From assembly GCF_005937985.2 (NCBI RefSeq), contig NZ_CP042172.1:682001-746000 (forward strand): DNA of 64,000 bases. Direction: 5' to 3'. Below the pieces are notes generated by a model. It was not told the DNA's origin. It ran no database searches and saw only the letters and a program-made list of their open reading frames with translations. The position numbers and the translations under genes are program-made. This document shows, piece after piece, positions 31,774-39,218 of this stretch. The number at the start of each line of letters is the position of its first letter. Within the stretch, counting starts at the first letter, position 1. This stretch comes from Arthrobacter sp. KBS0702 (GTDB lineage Bacteria > Actinomycetota > Actinomycetes > Actinomycetales > Micrococcaceae).

Positions 31774-32469
31774 ATGACGGATCTGATTGATACCACCGAG
31801 ATGTATCTTCGGACCATCCTGGAACTTGAAGAAGAGAACATCGTCGCCCTCCGCGCCCGCATCGCCGAACGGCTCCGCCATTCCGGCCCCACCGTTTCCC
31901 AGACTGTCGGCCGCATGGAGCGGGACGGCCTGGTCGTGGTTTCCGGCGACCGGCACCTGGAGCTGACCGAAGCGGGCCGCAAGCGCGCGATCGAGGTCAT
32001 GCGCAAGCACCGGCTCGCTGAGCGGCTGCTCGCCGACGTGATCGGACTCGATTGGGCCTACGTTCACGAGGAAGCCTGCCGCTGGGAACACGTGATGAGT
32101 GAACGGGTTGAGCGGCGCATTTTTGAGATGCTGGACCACCCCACCGTGTCTCCCTACGGAAACCCGATCCCGGGACTGGCAGATCTTGGCGGGCTCCCCG
32201 AATCAGGCATCGCGGACGGGGTCGTCAACCTCCTCGACGCCATGGCCGGCTACGGCGCGGACTCCCGGATCACCGTGAGCCGCCTGGCCGAGCCCATCCA
32301 GGTGGAGCCGGAACTGCTGGTCCAGCTGGACGAAGGCGGAATCCGTCCCGGCGCAAGGGTGTCGCTGGAACGAGTGGGGGAGTACATCTCGGTCCGGGTC
32401 CCGGACATTGAAGGCGCCTTGGAACTGCCTCCCGAGGTTGCAGCCCACGTCTTTGTTACTCTCGGGTAG
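31774..32469 (+). CDS. ideR: Iron-dependent repressor, DtxR/IdeR family
   Basis: 231 residues, the IdeR/DtxR length. The N-terminal winged helix (1-72) contains SGPTVSQTVGRMERDGLV. Every metal ligand I can check matches IdeR numbering: M10, C102, E105 and H106 for the primary site, and H79, E83 and H98 for the ancillary site. The C-terminal SH3-like domain (about 150-231) is present. It should bind DNA with Fe2+ and repress iron-uptake genes, possibly including the siderophore-interacting protein at 12870. The 296-bp gap upstream holds its promoter region; AGGCTAGGCT at 31673-31682 is at best a half-box. Confidence 0.94.
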   Translation: MTDLIDTTEMYLRTILELEEENIVALRARIAERLRHSGPTVSQTVGRMERDGLVVVSGDRHLELTEAGRKRAIEVMRKHRLAERLLADVIGLDWAYVHEEACRWEHVMSERVERRIFEMLDHPTVSPYGNPIPGLADLGGLPESGIADGVVNLLDAMAGYGADSRITVSRLAEPIQVEPELLVQLDEGGIRPGARVSLERVGEYISVRVPDIEGALELPPEVAAHVFVTLG

Positions 32470-32604
32470 CTCGCGCGGGGCGGGCATGCCCGGGGCCGGC
32501 CAGGGGTTGTGCACAGGCGAGATAACGAAATTATTACTGCTTGCCTTAATCCCCTATAGTTGAGCACTGGCACTGATACTAAAGCGTTATCTGATCCGAA
32601 GCCG

Positions 32605-32818
32605 AGCTCTGCCAGCGGATCAGTAGGCGAGTCACCTTCTGGCAGAGGCGGGGGAACCACAAGCGGCTGTTGATTCAACAGCCTTGGGGTGAAGTCCGCT
32701 AGCGGCAAGCAAACTCTACGAGGGCCTCCCTGGATGTCCCTGTGTCTGGATGCTTGCATCGGCGGACCGGGTCTTTGATCTCTCTGACCCGAATCCGACA
32801 GCTAACTTCGCAGGCTAT
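32605..32818 (+). ncRNA. c-di-AMP riboswitch (ydaO type) 1
   Basis: Landmarks run in order. CTCTGCCAG (32608) pairs with CTGGCAGAG (32639). GCGGGGGAACC is near 32648, and GCGGCTGTTGATTCAACAGCC is a variable hairpin. Then come TTGGGGTGAAG, a second variable arm, GACCCGAATCCGACAGCTAACTTCGCAGGC up to 32815. This is the ydaO/yuaA c-di-AMP aptamer, which in actinobacteria lies before secreted wall hydrolases and shuts expression when c-di-AMP is high. The M23 gene starts 18 bp after it. A TATAGT -10 box at 32555-32560 is the likely promoter. Confidence 0.93.
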
Positions 32819-32835
32819 CCAGAGAGGAACCGTAC

Positions 32836-33657
32836 TTGACCACCCAGACCGTCAGGGGCCGCCGTCGCGCGACCGGTCCCGCTCCGGAGCCGCGCCCGGC
32901 CGCCGCCGTCGTGACCGCCGAGCGCCCGCGTGACGCGCACCGCGATGAACGCCGCGGCCGGCGCAGCGCGTTCCGCCAGATGACAGACTTCGCCGCCGTC
33001 AGCGGCGTTGGGCAGAAGGCAGGCATCGCCCTGGCGGCCACTGGACTGGTCCTCACCATCAGCGTCCCGGCCACTGGCCCGGTCATGGCCAACGACGCCG
33101 CCAAGACCGGCTCTGTGTCGGCCGCGGCCCAGCCCGAGGTCAAGGCCTCAGCGGCCCAGATCGACTTCAACCGCACGGCTATCACCACCAAGGGCGACCC
33201 GGATGGCAAGCTCAAGCAGCTGCTCAGTGCCCAGTCGGCCAGCACGATTACCAGGGCAGCCTCGGCCGGTAGCCTGGGGGCACCGCTGGACGTGATGGTG
33301 ACCGCCTCGCCGTTCGGTTACCGGATCAGTCCCATCACGGGGGCCGTGGGCGAATTCCACCGCGGCCAGGACTACGCCGCCCAGTGCGGCACCCCCGTGC
33401 ACGCCGCGGCCAGCGGCACCGTAACCTTTACCGGTTGGCACCCCTACGGGGGCGGCAACCGCGTCGTGATCGACCATGGCAACGGCCTGGAGACCACGTA
33501 CAACCACTTGTCGTCCTCAAACGTCCGCGTGGGCCAGCAGGTTTCCCGCGGCGATGTGGTGGCGATGAGCGGAACCACCGGCGCCTCCACCGGCTGCCAC
33601 CTCCACTTCGAGGTGATGGTCAACGGAGAAGTCGTTGATCCGCTGGGCTGGCTTTAG
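32836..33657 (+). CDS. Secreted M23-family (LytM-like) peptidase
   Basis: 273 residues. A long basic N-terminus (1-60) precedes a hydrophobic segment (61-83, GIALAATGLVLTISVPATG) that probably acts as an extended signal sequence. The M23 domain spans about 150-273. Its zinc site comprises H175 and D179 (FHRGQDYA) and H257 in HLHFE, with H255 as the catalytic partner. These enzymes cut peptide cross-links in peptidoglycan. The start is TTG 32836 with AGGAA six nt upstream. Expression should be under the c-di-AMP riboswitch directly before it. Confidence 0.92.
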   Translation: MTTQTVRGRRRATGPAPEPRPAAAVVTAERPRDAHRDERRGRRSAFRQMTDFAAVSGVGQKAGIALAATGLVLTISVPATGPVMANDAAKTGSVSAAAQPEVKASAAQIDFNRTAITTKGDPDGKLKQLLSAQSASTITRAASAGSLGAPLDVMVTASPFGYRISPITGAVGEFHRGQDYAAQCGTPVHAAASGTVTFTGWHPYGGGNRVVIDHGNGLETTYNHLSSSNVRVGQQVSRGDVVAMSGTTGASTGCHLHFEVMVNGEVVDPLGWL

Positions 33658-33706
33658 ACCGACCCGAGGGACCACTCGCATTTCTGTGACACGCCGTGAT
33701 CTGAAT

Positions 33707-33735
33707 GTGACATTGAGTCCTAACTGCTGTACCGT
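33707..33735 (+). promoter_or_regulatory. Candidate promoter of the second c-di-AMP unit
   Basis: GTGACA (33707-33712) and TACCGT (33730-33735) are spaced by 17 bp. Transcription would start near 33742, just before a hairpin and the second riboswitch. Confidence 0.45.
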
Positions 33736-33744
33736 ATGAAGCAC

Positions 33745-33765
33745 GCCAACTTCACCGAAGTTGGC
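33745..33765 (+). repeat. Perfect 9-bp hairpin at the predicted 5' end of riboswitch 2
   Basis: GCCAACTTC-ACC-GAAGTTGGC. It could end the M23 transcript or cap the 5' end of the next leader. Confidence 0.5.
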
Positions 33766-33782
33766 GCTCTTGAGTGGATTGC

Positions 33783-33952
33783 CTAACTCTGCCACCGCTC
33801 AAGGTCCGTTCGCATGACATCGTCTGGCAGGGGCGGGGGAACCAATTTTGGTCTTCGCAAGAAGACCTTGGGGTTAAGTCGCAAAGCTTCCCAGGAAGCG
33901 GCGCGGCCGGGTGACTCCCATCCGAATCCGACAGCTCACCTCGTAGGCATTG
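33783..33952 (+). ncRNA. c-di-AMP riboswitch (ydaO type) 2
   Basis: The same landmark order as riboswitch 1 is seen. CTCTGCCAC (33787) and CTGGCAGGG (33823) come first, then GCGGGGGAACC (33832-33842), a hairpin GGTCTTC/GAAGACC, TTGGGGTTAAG (33868), and ATCCGAATCCGACAGCTCACCTCGTAGGC ending near 33950. A GAGAGG ribosome-binding tract follows at once and precedes a short ORF at 33968. Boundaries are approximate. Confidence 0.92.
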
Positions 33953-33967
33953 GGAGAGGCTACTTTC

Positions 33968-34123
33968 GTGTCTTCACGCCACAATGCTGCGCGTTCTCGC
34001 GCTGGCGAGGCTCACTTGAGCCCGCTGAACTCCATGCTCCGCGCGGCCCTTGCCGGCGCCCGGACTGGATCTCACAACGCAGTTCCCGCTTTTGGCGCGT
34101 CTTCGCAGTACACCCTTCGCTAA
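33968..34123 (+). CDS. Short ORF (51 residues) directly after c-di-AMP riboswitch 2
   Basis: GTG 33968 lies 8-10 nt after GAGAGG and opens a 51-residue frame (starts VSSRHNAARSRAGEAH, ends SQYTLR). It is Ala/Arg/Ser-rich with no signal peptide or membrane helix. Third-position GC is lower than in neighbouring genes. Its first 40 residues loosely resemble the basic N-terminus of the NlpC/P60-type protein 103 bp downstream (shared ARxRAE and a later AAS/GAS pattern). It could therefore be a truncated or shifted duplicate of that N-terminus, or a regulatory leader peptide. No family is recognised. Confidence 0.45.
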   Translation: MSSRHNAARSRAGEAHLSPLNSMLRAALAGARTGSHNAVPAFGASSQYTLR

Positions 34124-34226
34124 AGAAACCCGTTTCGGGGCGATCCGGCGTACCCCCAAGATGCCGGAGCGTCCTCAGTCCCGCCTGTAAAAGCGCGGAC
34201 AAAAGGATCACGAAAGAGAGAACTGA

Positions 34227-34967
34227 ATGACTACTCGTGCAACCATTGCACGCCACCGCGCGGAGGTCACCAAGACCAACTCGCTGGCTGTCATTGCTAA
34301 GGCCGTCGGCGACAACGCCGGTGGTATGGGTCGCCAGGCCGCGGTTATCGCTGCAGCCTCCGGCCTGGTACTGACCAGCGGTATCGCAGCCAACGCTGCC
34401 GAGACCAACGTTCAGCGCGAATCGACTTCTGCTTCCGCCATGGAAGTACAGTCCACCGCACCGGCCACGATCTCCGCGGCCTCCAGCATCGCCATCTCCT
34501 ACGAGAAGCCTGCTGTCACCACCGCACCGGCCCCGGTCGAGGCACCCAAGCCGGTTGTCCAGGTCAAGGAAGCTGCTGCTTCCACCGGCACCGCCGTGAC
34601 GGCTTCCCTGGCCACGAAGGCTCCGGCTGCTGTCAGCGGCATGGGCGCTTCGATCGCCGCAGCTGCCTACGCGCAGATCGGCGTCTCCCAGGACTGCACC
34701 ATGCTGGCGACCAACGCACTTGCCGCAGTGGGCATCAACTACCACGGCTGGCCGGCAGGTTACCTGTCCCTGGGCCGCACCGTGAGCGCCGCTGAGGCTC
34801 AGCCGGGCGACCTCGCCTACTACCAGAACGGCGGCATGGGCATGGCCCACATCGCTGTTTACGTCGGCAACGGCATGGCCGTCCACGGCGGCTGGAACGG
34901 CGGAACCACCGCGCTCTACAGCGTCAACGTAGGCTCCGGCCCGGTCTTCATCCGCGTCGGCGGCTAG
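34227..34967 (+). CDS. Secreted NlpC/P60-like cysteine peptidase
   Basis: 246 residues. A basic n-region (1-36) and hydrophobic segment (38-58) precede a low-complexity linker (60-135). The catalytic domain (about 140-246) contains C157 (SQDCTML), H208 (GMAHIAVYVGNG) and H220 (AVHGGW). The usual DCSG motif has become DCTM, so this is a diverged member whose activity is not certain. ATG 34227 has GAGAG about 7 nt upstream. The gene lies in the second c-di-AMP riboswitch unit, matching the M23 peptidase in the first, so the pair is likely tuned together for wall remodelling. Confidence 0.85.
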   Translation: MTTRATIARHRAEVTKTNSLAVIAKAVGDNAGGMGRQAAVIAAASGLVLTSGIAANAAETNVQRESTSASAMEVQSTAPATISAASSIAISYEKPAVTTAPAPVEAPKPVVQVKEAAASTGTAVTASLATKAPAAVSGMGASIAAAAYAQIGVSQDCTMLATNALAAVGINYHGWPAGYLSLGRTVSAAEAQPGDLAYYQNGGMGMAHIAVYVGNGMAVHGGWNGGTTALYSVNVGSGPVFIRVGG

Positions 34968-35000
34968 GACTGAATCCCGGCGCCCGCCGGAAGCATTGTG

Positions 35001-35030
35001 AAGGACCCCTGCCCCGCGGCAGGGGTCCTT
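35001..35030 (+). terminator. Terminator hairpin after the NlpC/P60 gene
   Basis: AAGGACCCCTGCC and GGCAGGGGTCCTT form a perfect 13-bp stem with a 4-nt loop, ending in a short T run. Confidence 0.85.
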
Positions 35031-35199
35031 TGCGTTGGCGGACCCGCCGCCGGGCCGTGCCGCGCGCGCCCGGGATAAGAAAAATTCGGTAATCCGGGCT
35101 CCCGGTGTTTACTCTTGTGGTGTCGATCCATAGCCCGACCATGCACAGGGCAGCCGGCCCTCGTGCCCCTGGCGGGTGCGGCCGTGAAGAGGTATGCGG

Positions 35200-35700
35200 A
35201 TGCGCACTCTCGTTCTGAATGCTGGATATGAACCGCTGGCGGTAGTCACCTTCCGCCGGGCGCTGGTCCTTGTGCTGACGGGGAAGGCCAGCGTGGTGGC
35301 CGAAGGCGACGATCCCGTGGTGGGCCCGCAGGACATCCTCGGCCGCCCTTCGGTGATCCTGTTGAACAGGTACATCAGGCCCCGATACAACACCATGACG
35401 GCGGTCAGCCGCAGGGGAGTGCTCCGCCGGGACAACCACCGCTGCGCCTACTGTGGCAAAGCTGCCCACACCATCGACCACGTCCAGCCCAAGTCCCGGG
35501 GCGGCGCGGATTCGTGGGAGAACCTCGTCGCCGCCTGCCTGCGCTGCAACAACGCCAAGGGGGACCATACGCCCGCGGAAATGGGCTGGAAACTCGGCTT
35601 CGTCCCGGGGCCACCGAAAGGCACCATCTGGCAGATCAAGGAACTGGAGAAGCCGACGCCGGCGTGGGACCCGTTCCTGCTCCCCGAAAAGGCGCACTGA
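35200..35700 (+). CDS. HNH endonuclease domain protein
   Basis: 166 residues. The N-terminal LVLNAGYEPLAVVTFRRALVLVL and RPSVILLNRYIRP are typical of the actinobacterial HNH family near residue 1-65. The HNH core at about 80-120 has CAYCG, the histidine in TIDHVQPKSRGG, and CLRCNNAKGD, giving a C4 zinc site around the nuclease motif. ATG 35200 (MRTLVLN) is preferred over ATG 35194 because GAAGAGG at 35186-35192 is 7 nt from it. DNA cleavage is probable, but the cellular role is unknown. Confidence 0.88.
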   Translation: MRTLVLNAGYEPLAVVTFRRALVLVLTGKASVVAEGDDPVVGPQDILGRPSVILLNRYIRPRYNTMTAVSRRGVLRRDNHRCAYCGKAAHTIDHVQPKSRGGADSWENLVAACLRCNNAKGDHTPAEMGWKLGFVPGPPKGTIWQIKELEKPTPAWDPFLLPEKAH

Positions 35701-35749
35701 ACGGCCCACGCTTGCACTCTGTGCCGGCCGCTGCGGCTAGGCTGGGCGG

Positions 35750-36427
35750 GTGGAATTCGACGTCGTGATCCTCGCCGGGGGCAGGTCCTCCCGGCTCGGC
35801 GGCGTGCCCAAGGCCCAGCTGGCGGTTGACGGCGCCACCTTGCTGGAACTCACCCTCGCGGCAGTCCGTGGTGCGCGCCGGGCCGTGGTGGTCGGCCCGC
35901 AGGTGGGCGGCCTCCCGCCGGAGGTGCTGGGCTGCCGCGAGGACCCCCCGTTCGCCGGACCTGCCGCCGCAATCGCTGCCGGGCTCGACGCCCTGGCCGG
36001 GACCGGGAACAGCCCCGCCGTTCTGACCTTGGTGCTCGCCTGCGACATGCCGCGGGTCGCCGCCGCCGTCGGCACCCTGCTGGCTGCAGGCGAGGAGGGC
36101 CGCACGGGAGTCCCGGCCGGCCGCGACGGGGTCATGGCAGTTTCGTCGGACGGGCGCACCCAGCCCCTCGTCGGGCTTTATCGCACAGCCGCGCTACAAC
36201 ACGCCGTCGACGACGCGGCCCGGCGGAACGCCCTCGAGGGGGCTTCCGTCTTCGCCCTGCTTGCTAGTCTTGAACTGCGGAAGGTTCCGGTTCCGCCGGG
36301 TTCCACCGATGACGTGGACACCTGGGATGACGCTTCCGCGCTGGGGGTTTCAGACCCCGGCTTAGGCCGGTCCGGGACGGAGCGGCCGAATTCGACTTTG
36401 GAGGCAAACAGTGAAAAGCCAGGATGA
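35750..36427 (+). CDS. MobA-like molybdenum cofactor nucleotidyltransferase
   Basis: 225 residues. The nucleotide-binding signature LAGGRSSRLGGVPKAQL lies at about 8-24, and ACDMPRV near residue 100 supplies the metal-binding aspartate. In MobA this enzyme attaches GMP to molybdopterin; the related MocA uses CTP, and the two are hard to separate by eye. GTG 35750 has no clear Shine-Dalgarno. TAGGCT at 35738-35743 ends 6 bp before it, so the message may be leaderless. It overlaps the next gene by 17 nt and heads a molybdenum-cofactor operon. Confidence 0.85.
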   Translation: MEFDVVILAGGRSSRLGGVPKAQLAVDGATLLELTLAAVRGARRAVVVGPQVGGLPPEVLGCREDPPFAGPAAAIAAGLDALAGTGNSPAVLTLVLACDMPRVAAAVGTLLAAGEEGRTGVPAGRDGVMAVSSDGRTQPLVGLYRTAALQHAVDDAARRNALEGASVFALLASLELRKVPVPPGSTDDVDTWDDASALGVSDPGLGRSGTERPNSTLEANSEKPG

Positions 36428-36698
36428 AACGCTGGAAGACTGGTGCCGCGCGCTGCTCCAGGCCCTGGAGCTCGACGACGTCGAAATCGACATCAACGAA
36501 GTGCTGGGACTGGCTGGCGTGGCGGCGCATTCCATCGTCCGCCCCGCCGCGCCGCTGACCACCTTCATCGCGGGCTTCGCCGCCGGCCTGGCCTCGGGTT
36601 CAGGCCAGGCCCCAGACAGTGTGTCGATGCAGGCCGCCATGGGCGTGGCACGGAAACTCGCGAAGGAATACGCCGCCGCCGAGGCTCCCGGGGCATGA
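36411..36698 (+). CDS. DUF6457 family small protein
   Basis: 95 residues. LEDWCRALLQALELDD and VLGLAGVAAHSIVRPAAPLTTFIAGFAAGLASG match the DUF6457 pattern, a small helical protein seen next to molybdenum-cofactor genes in actinobacteria. GTG 36411 has GGAGG six nt upstream. It overlaps the mobA-like gene by 17 nt and moeA by 4 nt (ATGA), so all three are coupled. A helper role in cofactor assembly is inferred from context only. Confidence 0.83.
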   Translation: MKSQDETLEDWCRALLQALELDDVEIDINEVLGLAGVAAHSIVRPAAPLTTFIAGFAAGLASGSGQAPDSVSMQAAMGVARKLAKEYAAAEAPGA

Positions 36699-38158
36699 CG
36701 CCTGAGCCGCCCGACAGCAGCGCCGGCCCCGACGATCCCCCGCCCACGCGGCATGCCGCCGCCGACGCCGCCTCGGTCCCCGACGACCGAGCCTCCGGAG
36801 ATTCCGCCGAGGCTCCCCACCGGCACCTTGCACACGGCTGGCAGGAGGCGCGGCAGCTGGCCTTCGACTGCGCCACCCCCATCCCGGCCGCACCGGTGCC
36901 GCTCCGGCATGCGCTGGGTCGGACCCTGGCCGAGGACCTGAGAGCCCTGCATGACATGCCGCACTACGCCTCCTCCGCGATGGACGGCTGGGCCGTCAAC
37001 GGCAGCGGCCCCTGGATCCTCGCCGAGCCCGGGCAGCGGCTGGCCCCGCACCAGGCCAGCCCGATCGTCACCGGCGGACTGATCCCGGCGGGCGCGAAAG
37101 CCGTGCTCCGGAGTGAGAGCGGCGTCATCGCCCCGGACGAGGACGGGCTGCCGGTCCTGAAACTCGGCGGCGGGGCCAAGCCCGGGGAACCGCGCAACGG
37201 CGACCACATCCGCAACGCCGCGCAGGAAGCCGCCGCCGGTGAGGTGCTCATCAAGGCTGGCGCCGTCCTTAACCCCGCGCACCTGGCCCTGGCAGCCCTC
37301 GCCGGACACGACGAGCTGCCGGTCCTAGGCAAGCCCGTGGTCCGGCTCGTGCTCACCGGCTCCGAGGTCGTCAGCAGCGGCGTCCCCGAACCGGGCGAGG
37401 TGCGGGACACCTTCGGGCCGCAGCTGGCCGCCGTCGTTGAAATGCTCGGCGGGATCTTCGCCGGTGAGGTCAAGATCGGTGACGCCGACGCCGAGTGGCT
37501 CGCCGCCCTTGAAGACACCGACGCCCCGGCGGCGCAGGCCGGCCCGGCCGCCGGTGACGCCGCGGAACCGCTGCCGGCCGACGTCGTCATCACCACCGGC
37601 GGCACTGGCCGTTCTGGCACCGACCATCTCCGGCGAACGGTCGCGGAACTGGGCGGCCGGCTGCTGGTCGACGGGATCGCCATGCGCCCGGGCCACCCGG
37701 CGGTGCTGGCGGAACTGCCGGACGGGCGCTTCATCATCGGGCTCCCCGGAAATCCGCTCGCCGCCATGATGGCGCTGTCCACCCTCGGCGCCCCTCTGTT
37801 GGCCGCCCTGGGCCACGGAACGCCGCCTCCGGTGACCGAGGTGCCGTGCGGAACCATGATCGACCCCGACCCCGGCCGGACCCGGCTGATGCCGTTCCGC
37901 ATGGTGTACGGGATGGCATCGCCGGCGCAGCACACCGGTCCGGGCATGATGCGCGGACTGGCCGCCGCCGACGGCGTCCTGGTGGTCCCGCCGCACGGCG
38001 TGCAGCTGGGCGAGCCGGTGCCGGCGTTTGCCCTGCCGTGGGGCGCGGCGCTGCCGGAACCTGCCCCGGCGAAGACGCCCGCCAAGCCGGCCACGAAGCG
38101 TGCCGCCCGGAAGCCGGCCGCGGACGGCCCGGTGGACTGGAGCGGACTGCTTGGCTGA
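36695..38158 (+). CDS. moeA: Molybdopterin molybdotransferase MoeA
   Basis: 487 residues, with about 45 disordered residues before the MoeA fold. It inserts molybdate into adenylylated molybdopterin. HYASSAMDGWAV (about 89-100), TGGLIPAGAKAV, RNGDHIRNAAQE, LTGSEVV, TTGGTGRSGTDHL and GLPGNPLAAM are the family landmarks. Some catalytic-loop positions differ from E. coli (TTGGTGRSG instead of TSGGVSVGD), which is a notable departure. The C-terminus has a Lys/Ala/Pro-rich tail. The start ATG 36695 overlaps the DUF6457 stop. Confidence 0.9.
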   Translation: MTPEPPDSSAGPDDPPPTRHAAADAASVPDDRASGDSAEAPHRHLAHGWQEARQLAFDCATPIPAAPVPLRHALGRTLAEDLRALHDMPHYASSAMDGWAVNGSGPWILAEPGQRLAPHQASPIVTGGLIPAGAKAVLRSESGVIAPDEDGLPVLKLGGGAKPGEPRNGDHIRNAAQEAAAGEVLIKAGAVLNPAHLALAALAGHDELPVLGKPVVRLVLTGSEVVSSGVPEPGEVRDTFGPQLAAVVEMLGGIFAGEVKIGDADAEWLAALEDTDAPAAQAGPAAGDAAEPLPADVVITTGGTGRSGTDHLRRTVAELGGRLLVDGIAMRPGHPAVLAELPDGRFIIGLPGNPLAAMMALSTLGAPLLAALGHGTPPPVTEVPCGTMIDPDPGRTRLMPFRMVYGMASPAQHTGPGMMRGLAAADGVLVVPPHGVQLGEPVPAFALPWGAALPEPAPAKTPAKPATKRAARKPAADGPVDWSGLLG

Positions 38159-38242
38159 GGCGCGGGCAGAGTTCATGATTGATCCAGGGGCGTGCCGCCG
38201 CCGGCGGCCGACCCCGAATGCAATGCTGATGAGGAGTATCGG

Positions 38243-39112
38243 ATGGGCCGCGTGACACAGCGCCGCAAGGTGCACAAATTTGTCCTGGACGGCTCGCCGC
38301 AGGCGCTGGAGTTCCCGGTCCGGCACCGGGAGGACGTGCTGGCGGTCGAGGAGCCACTCGAGATCCGGCTGGGCAGCCTCTCCTACTCGGTCACCATGCG
38401 GACGCCGGGCAGCGACTTCGACCTCGTCGCCGGGTTCCTGGTCTCCGAGGGGGTCATCTGGACGCCGGAGCAACTCGTCTCCCTGCGGTTCTGCGCCGGC
38501 GAGGACGAGGACGGCGTCCAGACCTTCAACGTCGTGGAGGCGCAACTGCGCCCCGACGTCGTCCGGCCGGATACCGGGCGCAACTTTTTCACCTCCAGCT
38601 CCTGCGGGATCTGCGGCACCGACTCGATCGACGCCGTGCGTAAGTCCTCGCACTTCCACCCCGCCGACGACCCGCTGACCGTGCCGGTGGAGACACTCGC
38701 CTCGTTGCCGGACCGGCTGCGGGAAGCCCAGGCCGTCTTCGACGTCACCGGCGGCGTGCACGCCGCGGGACTTTTCCGGATTTCCGACGACGGTTCCGCC
38801 GAGTTGCTCTGCCTGCGGGAAGACGTGGGCCGCCACAACGCGGTGGACAAGGTCGTCGGCTGGGCGCTGCGGGAAGGCCTGCTGCCCTTGAGCGGCACCG
38901 TGCTCCAAGTGTCGGGCCGGGCGTCCTTTGAACTCGTGCAGAAGGCGTCGCTGGCCGGAATCCCGGTGCTGGCCGCCGTCAGCGCCCCCTCCAGCCTGGC
39001 AGTGGAACTCGCCGAGGCCAGCGGAATGACGCTCGCGGGGTTCAGCCGTGGCACCACGCTCAACGTCTACGCCGGCCACGAACGCGTGTCCTCCCCGGAG
39101 GGCACCGACTAG
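38243..39112 (+). CDS. fdhD: FdhD sulfurtransferase (formate dehydrogenase accessory protein)
   Basis: 289 residues. FdhD moves sulfur to the molybdenum cofactor of formate dehydrogenase. The CxxC pair is C121-C124 in SSSCGICGTDS. GSDFDLVAGFLVSEG, VTGGVHAAGLF, REDVGRHNAVDKVVG and SGRASFELVQKA are intact. ATG 38243 has GAGGAG six nt upstream; an upstream in-frame start is less likely. It is 84 bp after moeA on the same strand. No formate dehydrogenase gene is in the window. Confidence 0.95.
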   Translation: MGRVTQRRKVHKFVLDGSPQALEFPVRHREDVLAVEEPLEIRLGSLSYSVTMRTPGSDFDLVAGFLVSEGVIWTPEQLVSLRFCAGEDEDGVQTFNVVEAQLRPDVVRPDTGRNFFTSSSCGICGTDSIDAVRKSSHFHPADDPLTVPVETLASLPDRLREAQAVFDVTGGVHAAGLFRISDDGSAELLCLREDVGRHNAVDKVVGWALREGLLPLSGTVLQVSGRASFELVQKASLAGIPVLAAVSAPSSLAVELAEASGMTLAGFSRGTTLNVYAGHERVSSPEGTD

Positions 39113-39218
39113 GCGCGCGTTGGCTTAACCGCGGCGGCCGACGTAGATTTTTATCCATCGACTGGACACACGACTCGACCCCGCACGAACCACCGGCACC
39201 AGCGCGAAGAGGATCACA

